From the NCBI GenBank assembly GCA_025153775.1, contig JAOALC010000003.1:186001-250000 (forward strand): 64,000 nucleotides of DNA. Reading direction: 5' to 3'. This document shows positions 8,745 through 15,400 of the stretch, piece by piece; the stretch's first letter is position 1, and each line of letters begins with the position of its first letter. This DNA comes from SAR92 clade bacterium H231 (GTDB lineage Bacteria; Pseudomonadota; Gammaproteobacteria; Pseudomonadales; Porticoccaceae). The notes beneath the pieces are model-generated. The model worked only from the letters and a program-made list of their open reading frames with translations. It was not told where the DNA came from and ran no database searches. Position numbers and translations under genes: made by a program.

Positions 8745-10514
8745 CTAGTCGGAAAACACTTCCAGTATAGAGTCTTTGCCGCGATCAAAGCGCTTGGCGC
8801 GACGGTAGGGAAAGACATCGACCACATAGCCATTGCGAATCTGCTCTTGCAGCCCGGTCCAAAAACTAACCTGATAAAGTTCGCCGTGAATTTCTTCAAA
8901 CATTTTTCTCGCTTTAATATTGCCCGAGAAAAATAAACGAAACTCCTCGGGAAAAATATCATCCGGCCCCACTGTATACCAGGTGCCAGATTGCATCTCT
9001 TCCTGTTCAGTGCGGGGCTGCGGAATCTCGCGGAAATTACAGTCAGTCAATGTAGCAATCTCATCGTAATCATAGAAAACCACACGGCCATGGCGGGTGA
9101 CACCGAAATTCTTTAATGGCATATCACCGGGGAAGATATTAGCTGCCGCCAGCTGCTTGATGCAGTTGCCGTATTCCTCCATGGCGTTGCGAATCTGATC
9201 ATCGTCGGCTGTCTCCAGATAGATATTGAGCGGGGTCATGTAACGCTCGGTATAGAGGTGCTTGATAACCAGTTTATCGCCGCGTATTTCGATTGAGGAG
9301 CTGGCCACTTTATGCAGTTCTTCGATCAGCTCGTCAGAGAAGCGATCCAGAGGAAAAACCAGGTTGTCAAATTCCTGGGTATCAGCCATGCGGCCAATGC
9401 GGTCGTGGCGAGATACCAGGCGGTATTTTTCCCGCACCGTTTGATGAGTGACTTCCTTGGGGGGTGCGAACCTGTCTTTAATAATCTTAAATACAATATT
9501 GTAGGAGGGCAGGGTAAACACAGTCATCACCATGCCTTTGATACCTGGCGCCACAATAAACTTGTCGCTAGAGTTTTCCAGATGACCTACCAGCTGTCGG
9601 TAGAATTCAGTTTTTGCATGCTTGGGAAAACCCAGGCTGTTATAGACCTCATAGTCCAGCTTGCGGGGCATTAATGTTTTTAGAAAGTGCGCATACTGGT
9701 AGGGCAGAGGCGCATCCACCATAAAGTGGTTGCGGGTAAAACTGAATACAACACTGAGATCATCGTCATTAAACAGCGCTGTATCCACATAGAGCTGTCC
9801 TTTCTCGGTGTTGAGAAAAACCAGTGCCATGGGAAAAGTCTGATCGCCATCGACCACCCGACCCACCATATAGGCTGCCTTGCTGCGGTAAAAGGTAGAT
9901 TCCAAAATATCAAACTTTAGCTGCTCTGGCGTACCCAGAAGTTGTGGTGCTACTTCCTGATTAAAGACCTCGGTAATACAGTCAAGATCCAGCTCTATAT
10001 CTTCGCCCGGCAGGCTAAACTCAGATTCTTTAAGGATACGTCTAAAGGTATCTCGAAGACCCTCGCCCTCATAGCGCACAAAGATACTGTACTCGGCTTC
10101 TGGCGCCTCAATCAGTTGTGATGAGAGTACATAGATAATATCGTCGCTAATCTTGTCATGATCATGGATATCACTAAATACCGAGTTAAAGAAAGTCTCG
10201 GCAATTTCAAAGTTGGGGAAATTAAATACTAGCTGAGTGTAGGCCAGTTTGGCTTCGCTCCACAGATGAAGATTGGCAATATCTTTGTTGGTCACCATTT
10301 CCAGATACTGAACAGTCTGAGCTACTTTGGTTTTGTAGAGCTCCAGGCGATCCACATTGGCCTGCTGCACCCCATGCCAGTCTGCTTTTTCAAATCGAGC
10401 CTTGGCACTGAGGGTAGAGTTTAGATAGTCGGCAAAATAGCTGCGAAAACCATTGAGAATGGTTTTGGCCATACGCCGCGCGGTGGAGTTGTGAGTAAGT
10501 AGCTGTCCTGCCAT
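8745..10514 (-). CDS. aceK: Isocitrate dehydrogenase kinase/phosphatase AceK
   Basis: This 589-residue bifunctional enzyme phosphorylates and dephosphorylates isocitrate dehydrogenase. It thereby sets the split of isocitrate between the TCA cycle and the glyoxylate shunt. The ATP-binding stretch Ala-Pro-Gly-Ile-Lys-Gly-Met-Val-Met (about residues 322-330) and the kinase catalytic core with Asp-Met-Pro-Leu-Lys-Asn-Phe-Gly plus Tyr-Asp-Tyr-Asp-Glu (about 465-488) are intact. Length is normal. aceA and aceB are not next to it, unlike in the enterobacterial aceBAK operon. It lies 9 nt downstream of a replication-type gene on the same strand. Confidence 0.97.
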   Translation of the reverse strand: MAGQLLTHNSTARRMAKTILNGFRSYFADYLNSTLSAKARFEKADWHGVQQANVDRLELYKTKVAQTVQYLEMVTNKDIANLHLWSEAKLAYTQLVFNFPNFEIAETFFNSVFSDIHDHDKISDDIIYVLSSQLIEAPEAEYSIFVRYEGEGLRDTFRRILKESEFSLPGEDIELDLDCITEVFNQEVAPQLLGTPEQLKFDILESTFYRSKAAYMVGRVVDGDQTFPMALVFLNTEKGQLYVDTALFNDDDLSVVFSFTRNHFMVDAPLPYQYAHFLKTLMPRKLDYEVYNSLGFPKHAKTEFYRQLVGHLENSSDKFIVAPGIKGMVMTVFTLPSYNIVFKIIKDRFAPPKEVTHQTVREKYRLVSRHDRIGRMADTQEFDNLVFPLDRFSDELIEELHKVASSSIEIRGDKLVIKHLYTERYMTPLNIYLETADDDQIRNAMEEYGNCIKQLAAANIFPGDMPLKNFGVTRHGRVVFYDYDEIATLTDCNFREIPQPRTEQEEMQSGTWYTVGPDDIFPEEFRLFFSGNIKARKMFEEIHGELYQVSFWTGLQEQIRNGYVVDVFPYRRAKRFDRGKDSILEVFSD

Positions 10515-10523
10515 AGGCTGGGC

Positions 10524-11186
10524 CTAGTTTAATAACCGCTTAAGTTGATCAAGCTGTTGGCGATTGTGTTTTTTACTGGCCATTACCTGAGATGTTTCCG
10601 GCAGAGCCTGGGGAGGCTCGATAATAAATTCTTCACCAGCCACAACCAGATCACAGTACTGGTTGTAGACCTGAGTAAAAGCGGGCAGAGCTTTGGACTC
10701 CACTTCATTGGCCAGCAAATGCCAGCCACAGTCTCTGGCCGCCAGATAGACCGCTGGGTGAGACCATTTCTGTTCAGCTTTTGGGCTGGGCTTATTGCAG
10801 GCTTCTTCATAGGCTCTGCGGACACTGGGCAGATTTGAGGGCATGCCGGCAGAGCGACAGGCATTGAGCATTTTATGCAATGTAGGCAGGTACTCGCTGT
10901 CGGCAATAATTCTCTCTGCCGCGGCAAGAATCACCTCTGGGCCAAAGTCGCTGAGTTTGGACAGCCAGAGTTTTTTGGCCAGGTTTTCTGACTTGGTATT
11001 GTCGCCAAAGGCTGCATAGTACTGATTGTGATAATTAACCTGAAACAGGGCAAAAATCTGATTGATAGCATCAATCAGTTCAGGGCTAGCTGGTGGGGCT
11101 TTAGCTTGCCCAGCTGCGGTCTGAGAGCGCGTCGATGATGCTGCGATCCCGGATGCGACCTTCTGAATTAGATCCTTGGTTGCCAT
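10524..11186 (-). CDS. Lambda P-like replicative helicase loader (DopE-like)
   Basis: This protein of about 220 residues resembles phage replication protein P. It has a poorly conserved N terminus, then a helical domain with Leu-Trp-Leu-Ser-Lys-Leu (about 70-75), a Leu-Pro-Thr-Leu-His-Lys-Met-Leu stretch and a Tyr-Glu-Glu-Ala-Cys segment. Lambda P loads the DnaB helicase. Domesticated lambda O/P pairs, named dopC/dopE, have been proposed as chromosomal helicase loaders in bacteria lacking DnaC and DciA. This gene follows a DnaT-domain gene and overlaps its 3' end by 86 nt. The ATG at 11186 is chosen. A GTG at 11195 adds three residues. Family assignment is from pattern recognition only. Confidence 0.7.
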   Translation of the reverse strand: MATKDLIQKVASGIAASSTRSQTAAGQAKAPPASPELIDAINQIFALFQVNYHNQYYAAFGDNTKSENLAKKLWLSKLSDFGPEVILAAAERIIADSEYLPTLHKMLNACRSAGMPSNLPSVRRAYEEACNKPSPKAEQKWSHPAVYLAARDCGWHLLANEVESKALPAFTQVYNQYCDLVVAGEEFIIEPPQALPETSQVMASKKHNRQQLDQLKRLLN

Positions 11187-12237
11187 GACTAACACTCGCT
11201 GACTGAGATTGGTTGTGTCGCGCCCACTGACGCTTTACATATTGCAAAAATTTGGTACTCCAGGAACCATGTGGCGTGCCATTTTCCTGCCAGTAGAGAA
11301 CAAACTCGGGAATAATCTGCTGCGCAAATTGACGATCAATATTGGCCATCTGCAGAACATCATAAACGGTTTCTTTCGGCTGCCACTGATCGGGAATAGC
11401 TCTGGGCATGCTGTCCTGATCCATCATACCAGTGTAAAACTGCCATTGACGGCGCACATGATGAATAAATTTTGAATCCCAGGTGCTGGAGACATCGCCA
11501 CGATCGCGCCAGTAGAGAATAAACTCCGGCACCGCATCCTCAATAAAGTTGGGATTGATGCCACCCTGTTTAATCAGAATATCCAGGGCATCTGCCGAGG
11601 GTCGCCATTCACTGGTGACAGAGATTTCACGGCTGCGCTGGTGATGTTTGCTTGCCGCCTGCTGCCACTGACGCCATACCTCTTTGATATATTTTGACTC
11701 CCAACTATGACGAGGCACGTTGCGCTCTCGCCAGTAAGCCACAAACTGGGGAATCTGTTGTTGGGCAAACTCGCGGGTTACACCCAGCTGAGCCAGCTGT
11801 CTGAGAGCATCATCGCTCGGCTGCCAGCTACCGCCAATGGTTTGCGCTCCGTGGGGGATATTGCTGGCTGGGTTGGGTTGGGCTCTGGGGCCCCCTGTCT
11901 GTCGCGGGCTAGTCTGTTGGGTTGAGGCCTGAGTTGCTGATACTTCATTAAAAGCAAAACGAAAGTCCTGGTGCGCAGAAAAAGCGCCGCCTATCAGTAA
12001 CAAGCCTTTCTCATGGAGGCTCGCCGACAGGCGCCGAATATCTTCTTCACGCCAAAATGGTGTCAGACTCAGCAGCTTTTGCCCTGAGATAGTGACCCAG
12101 TTAAACCCGCTGCTGCTCAGTGTATCGCCATGGGCAATACATTCCTGCAGCAGCTGCAATAGCACCGCTTCCTCAAGACCCAGCGTGGCCGCCAGACTGG
12201 GTGAGATTACAATAGGTTTTTCGGGAATTAGCGACAT
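11101..12237 (-). CDS. DnaT-domain replication protein with three tandem DnaT repeats (DopC-like)
   Basis: This 378-residue protein has an N-terminal winged-helix-like domain (about 10-97, with Leu-Gly-Leu-Glu-Glu-Ala-Val-Leu-Leu-Gln) as in phage replication initiators. Three copies of a roughly 54-residue DnaT-type ssDNA-binding domain follow at 138-191, 211-265 and 285-339. Each runs Trp-x-Pro ... Pro-Glu/Gln-Phe-x-x-Tyr-Trp ... Trp-x-Ser-Lys-Phe/Tyr ... Arg-Gln-Trp. DnaT domains act in primosome assembly. Next to a lambda P-like gene, it probably helps DnaB loading at the origin or at restarting forks. The last 86 nt are shared with the downstream gene in another frame. Confidence 0.75.
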   Translation of the reverse strand: MSLIPEKPIVISPSLAATLGLEEAVLLQLLQECIAHGDTLSSSGFNWVTISGQKLLSLTPFWREEDIRRLSASLHEKGLLLIGGAFSAHQDFRFAFNEVSATQASTQQTSPRQTGGPRAQPNPASNIPHGAQTIGGSWQPSDDALRQLAQLGVTREFAQQQIPQFVAYWRERNVPRHSWESKYIKEVWRQWQQAASKHHQRSREISVTSEWRPSADALDILIKQGGINPNFIEDAVPEFILYWRDRGDVSSTWDSKFIHHVRRQWQFYTGMMDQDSMPRAIPDQWQPKETVYDVLQMANIDRQFAQQIIPEFVLYWQENGTPHGSWSTKFLQYVKRQWARHNQSQSASVSHGNQGSNSEGRIRDRSIIDALSDRSWAS

Positions 12238-12298
12238 CGGAATACTCTATCAGAAAGCCAGCTTATGAACGAGAGAATCCTGAGGCCGGGAACATTTT

Positions 12299-12979
12299 TT
12301 AGCTGGCCCAGCCGCCGCTTACCGGAAACACCTGACCCACAAAGCAGTCGGCGGCATCGGAACAGAGATAAGCGGCAAACTGGGCATCTTCGTCCATGGA
12401 CACCAGTCGCCCCAGTGGGACTTCTCTCGCCAGCCGTTCCTGAAAAGCCGGGTTGGCCTTGGTCTCAGCGGAGAAGTAAGTGGGGTTGTCGACAAAGTTT
12501 TGAGCAATGGCATTGATCTGAATGCCCTGAGGGGCCATCTCAACTCCCGCGGCCTGCACATAAGCTAGCTGTGCGCCGCGGGCAGCACTGTAGGTGGAGG
12601 CGCGCTTCATACCGCGCAGGGCCGAGGCGCTGCCCATCAGCAAAATCTTGCCAGACTGACGTGCCATCATCTGGGGCAGCACTGCGGTGACCAGTCGTGG
12701 CAAGGGGTCAACCAGAGCAGCAAAAACTGATTGCCACTCCTGTGACTCAACCCTGTCCAGCTTGGTGAAGGGGGCGGGCACCGCCAAATTAATTACCAGC
12801 ACATCTATGGTGCCGGCGGCTGCAATAATCTCGCCGGGCAGTGCAGGATCGGTCAGAAGCTGATTGTCGGTGATTACCTCGGCGCCCATCTCGGCAAAAA
12901 CTTCGCAGAGCTTTGGGCCCATAAAGGTATCGGCCTGAGTGACTAAAATTCGTTTACCCTTTAGATCATTGGTAATCAT
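12299..12979 (-). CDS. Halohydrin dehalogenase-like SDR-fold enzyme
   Basis: This 226-residue Rossmann-fold protein lacks the SDR cofactor glycine motif and the catalytic Lys. It carries both signatures that define halohydrin dehalogenases. The first is Thr14-x4-Phe19-x-Gly21 in place of the NAD(P) loop, which forms the halide/nucleophile pocket. The second is the triad Ser117-x12-Tyr130-x3-Arg134. These enzymes reversibly convert vicinal haloalcohols into epoxides and open epoxides with nucleophiles, without cofactor. Length (about 225-255 in the family) fits. The C-terminal Trp near residue 224 is also typical. It overlaps the upstream GNAT gene by 4 nt, so the two are likely co-transcribed. 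An inactive or divergent SDR is the alternative. Confidence 0.8.
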   Translation of the reverse strand: MITNDLKGKRILVTQADTFMGPKLCEVFAEMGAEVITDNQLLTDPALPGEIIAAAGTIDVLVINLAVPAPFTKLDRVESQEWQSVFAALVDPLPRLVTAVLPQMMARQSGKILLMGSASALRGMKRASTYSAARGAQLAYVQAAGVEMAPQGIQINAIAQNFVDNPTYFSAETKANPAFQERLAREVPLGRLVSMDEDAQFAAYLCSDAADCFVGQVFPVSGGWAS

Positions 12980-13476
12980 AATTGGTCTTCCGCTGAAAAG
13001 TGGCTGGCAAGTGTGTTTAGGGCATCGCCGGTTACACGATTGACGGTCCAGTCATCCATTGGCTCGGCGCCCAGAGACCGGTAGAAATCTATAGCTGGCT
13101 GATTCCAGTCTAGCACCCACCACTCCAGCCTGCCGCAGTTGCGCTCCAGTGCCAGATTAGCCAGATAGGCCAGCAATGTTTTGCCAAAGCCTCTGCCGCG
13201 CATCTCTGGCTGAATATAGAGATCTTCCAGATACAGGCCAGGCCGACCCAGAAAAGTGGAATAGTTGTGAAAGAATAGTGCAAAGCCCAGGGGTTGCCCC
13301 TGATGCTCGGCAATCACCACCTCGGCATGAGGTTTGTCGCCAAATAGAGACGACTCCAGTGCAGCCACATCGGCCACCACTTCATGAAGCAGTTTTTCAT
13401 AGTCGGCCAGCTCCCTAATAAATTTAAGAATTAATGGGCAGTCTTGGATATTGGCCTGACGTATAGATAATGACAT
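12976..13476 (-). CDS. GNAT family N-acetyltransferase (diamine/thialysine acetyltransferase-like)
   Basis: This 166-residue single-domain GNAT protein has the acetyl-CoA pyrophosphate-binding loop Gln-x-x-x-Arg-Gly-x-Gly-x-Gly/Lys at about 90-100 (Met-Arg-Gly-Arg-Gly-Phe-Gly-Lys). The preceding Leu-Glu-Asp-Leu-Tyr-Ile strand and the later Trp-Val-Leu-Asp-Trp-Asn-Gln-Pro-Ala-Ile-Asp-Phe-Tyr resemble spermidine/thialysine acetyltransferases. Substrate cannot be told from sequence. It is divergent from radA with a 120-nt gap that holds a LexA box, and it overlaps the halohydrin dehalogenase-like gene by 4 nt. Confidence 0.85.
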   Translation of the reverse strand: MSLSIRQANIQDCPLILKFIRELADYEKLLHEVVADVAALESSLFGDKPHAEVVIAEHQGQPLGFALFFHNYSTFLGRPGLYLEDLYIQPEMRGRGFGKTLLAYLANLALERNCGRLEWWVLDWNQPAIDFYRSLGAEPMDDWTVNRVTGDALNTLASHFSAEDQL

Positions 13477-13540
13477 AGGGAGTCAGCTATTGATGTTAGT
13501 TTTTGTGTCCCATATCTTATCGTTCAAGCAGGACTTTTAT

Positions 13541-13560
13541 TACTGTACATAATAACAGTA
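13541..13560. promoter_or_regulatory. LexA (SOS) operator upstream of radA
   Basis: The 20-bp sequence TACTGT-N8-ACAGTA, N8 being ACATAATA, is a near-perfect match to the gammaproteobacterial LexA box (CTGT-N8-ACAG with flanking TA). It lies 37 nt upstream of the radA TTG start and 65 nt upstream of the divergent GNAT gene, so it could repress either or both. No other copy was noticed in the intergenic gaps I read. Confidence 0.85.
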
Positions 13561-13596
13561 ATAGGCTTAAATAAGACTTAATAATGGGAGAGTACC

Positions 13597-14964
13597 TTGG
13601 CGACAAAATCCAAATCAGCCTATGTGTGTAATGACTGTGGCGCCGACTATCGCAAATGGCAGGGCCAGTGTGGTGAGTGTAGCGCCTGGAATACCCTGTC
13701 TGAAGTGCGTCTAGGGCCTGCGGCCCGCAGCGGCAAGATTTTGCGTCCGGGGTTCGCTGGCGCTGTAGATGGTGCGGTAAAAACCTTGGCGGAAATTGCG
13801 CTGGATGAAATTCCCCGCATCAGCACAGGCACCGGCGAGCTAGATCTGGTGCTGGGCGGAGGCCTGGTTCCAGGTTCGGCTATTTTGGTGGGCGGTGAGC
13901 CTGGCGCCGGCAAGAGTACATTGTTGCTGCAGACTCTATGCAAGCTGGCAGAAAATAATACCGCGCTCTATGTGACTGGTGAGGAATCTCCCCAGCAGGT
14001 GGCCATGCGTGCCCGGCGCCTAGATTTACCAGCGGACAAGCTGGAAATTATGGCCGAGACCTCGGTGGAAACTGTCTGTGCTATAGCTGAACAGAAGCGC
14101 CCCAAAATTCTGGTGGTGGACTCTATACAGGTGATGCATATAGAAGAGGTGTCCTCGGCCCCCGGCAGTGTGTCCCAGGTGCGCGAGAGCGCCTCTATGC
14201 TGGTGCGCTTTGCCAAGCAGACCGGAACTGTATTAATTCTAGTGGGCCATGTCACCAAAGACGGCTCTTTGGCTGGCCCTAAAGTATTAGAGCATATGAT
14301 TGACTGTTCGCTGATGCTGGAGGGTTCCAGCGACTCCCACTTTCGCACATTGCGCAGTAATAAAAACCGTTTTGGCGCGGTCAATGAACTGGGTGTTTTT
14401 GCCATGACCGACAAGGGTCTAAAAGAAGTGGCCAATCCCTCAGCGATATTCCTGCAGCGTGGAGAGGAGGTGTCCTCTGGCTCTGTGGTGATGGTGGTCT
14501 GGGAAGGCACCAGGCCCCTTTTAGTGGAACTGCAGGCGTTGGTAGACGATAGCCATCTGGGCAACCCGCGGCGAGTGACTGTGGGTCTGGACCACAATCG
14601 ACTGTCGATGTTGCTGGCGGTGTTACATCGTCACGGTGGTATATCTGTGGGCGATCAGGATGTCTTTGTCAATGTGGTGGGCGGGGTCAAGGTATTAGAG
14701 ACCAGCGCAGATCTAGCCTTGATCCTGTCAGTGATTTCCAGCTTCCGTGACAATTCACTGCCCCAGGACCTGGTGGTATTTGGCGAAGTGGGGTTGGCCG
14801 GTGAGATTCGCCCTGTGGCCAATGGTCAGGAGCGTTTGCGCGAGGCAGCCAAGCATGGCTTTACGCGCGCCATTGTGCCTGCAGGCAATGCTCCCAAGCA
14901 GCCTATTAAAGGTATGAAAGTTATTCCAGTGCGCCGTGTTACTGAGGCTCTGGAGGCTCTGTAA
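13597..14964 (+). CDS. radA: DNA repair protein RadA
   Basis: This 455-residue RecA-like branch-migration helicase acts in recombinational repair. The N-terminal zinc finger has Cys11, Cys14, Cys25 and Cys28. Walker A is at 99-108 (Gly-Gly-Glu-Pro-Gly-Ala-Gly-Lys-Ser-Thr), the RadA-specific Lys-Asn-Arg-Phe-Gly motif is at 256-260, and a Lon-protease-like domain fills the C terminus. The start is TTG, set by a GGGAG site 6 nt upstream and by the family N terminus. The LexA box just upstream suggests damage-inducible expression. Confidence 0.97.
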   Translation: MATKSKSAYVCNDCGADYRKWQGQCGECSAWNTLSEVRLGPAARSGKILRPGFAGAVDGAVKTLAEIALDEIPRISTGTGELDLVLGGGLVPGSAILVGGEPGAGKSTLLLQTLCKLAENNTALYVTGEESPQQVAMRARRLDLPADKLEIMAETSVETVCAIAEQKRPKILVVDSIQVMHIEEVSSAPGSVSQVRESASMLVRFAKQTGTVLILVGHVTKDGSLAGPKVLEHMIDCSLMLEGSSDSHFRTLRSNKNRFGAVNELGVFAMTDKGLKEVANPSAIFLQRGEEVSSGSVVMVVWEGTRPLLVELQALVDDSHLGNPRRVTVGLDHNRLSMLLAVLHRHGGISVGDQDVFVNVVGGVKVLETSADLALILSVISSFRDNSLPQDLVVFGEVGLAGEIRPVANGQERLREAAKHGFTRAIVPAGNAPKQPIKGMKVIPVRRVTEALEAL

Positions 14965-15000
14965 GCGACTAAAACTATTTGACCAGCAATTTATTAATTC

Positions 15001-15047
15001 AGCTGATTGACAATAAATCAGCGCAAGAGTAGATTGCCCACTCTTGC
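15001..15047 (+). other. Two intergenic hairpins between radA and the B12 riboswitch
   Basis: Two stem-loops lie back to back: GCTGATT/AATCAGC with a 7-nt loop, and GCAAGAGT/ACTCTTGC with a 9-nt loop. Neither is followed by a T-run, so they are not good intrinsic terminators. They may protect the radA mRNA end or belong to a Rho-dependent end. Confidence 0.4.
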
Positions 15048-15049
15048 TT

Positions 15050-15290
15050 CGGCAATAGGTTCTCCTGCTTAGCGAACATAAGTTTGGGCTAAACAGGAGT
15101 GAAACGGGAAATCGGTGCGCCTGACCATAGATTGGTCTTATGGCAATGCCGATACTGCCCCCGCAACGGTAAATAAGAATATTTGATTGTATGACCACTG
15201 TGCACCAAGGCATGGGAAGGTAATCAAATAGAGAGACTAGTTCGACGCTAGCATCTCACTTATGAGTCCGGAGACCGGCCTATCGCTATG
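15050..15290 (+). ncRNA. Cobalamin (B12) riboswitch
   Basis: The leader contains the adenosylcobalamin riboswitch elements in order. These are a gaaacgggaaatcggtg segment, the core cccccgcaacggtaaat, a ccactgt ... gggaaggtaat element, and the B12 box agtccggagaccggcct at 15265-15281. About 110 nt downstream comes the btuB start with AGAGGA in front of it. A CGCTC/GAGCG hairpin (about 15373-15388) sits just before this ribosome binding site and could be part of the expression platform. High coenzyme B12 should shut off btuB and probably the downstream transport genes. Confidence 0.93.
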
Positions 15291-15400
15291 CAGACAAACC
15301 GCGGGGTGCGGTCTTGCGCTGATTGACAGTCTCTGTCCCTCTGCCTGTACGCCCCTGTTTATATTTATTATTCGCTCGGGTGTGAGCGTTAGAGGAAATC

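Noticed and set aside
13968-14597. 209-residue open frame antisense to radA
   Set aside because: It lies entirely inside radA, and its composition (Ser/Thr/Arg-rich) is that of a reversed coding strand.
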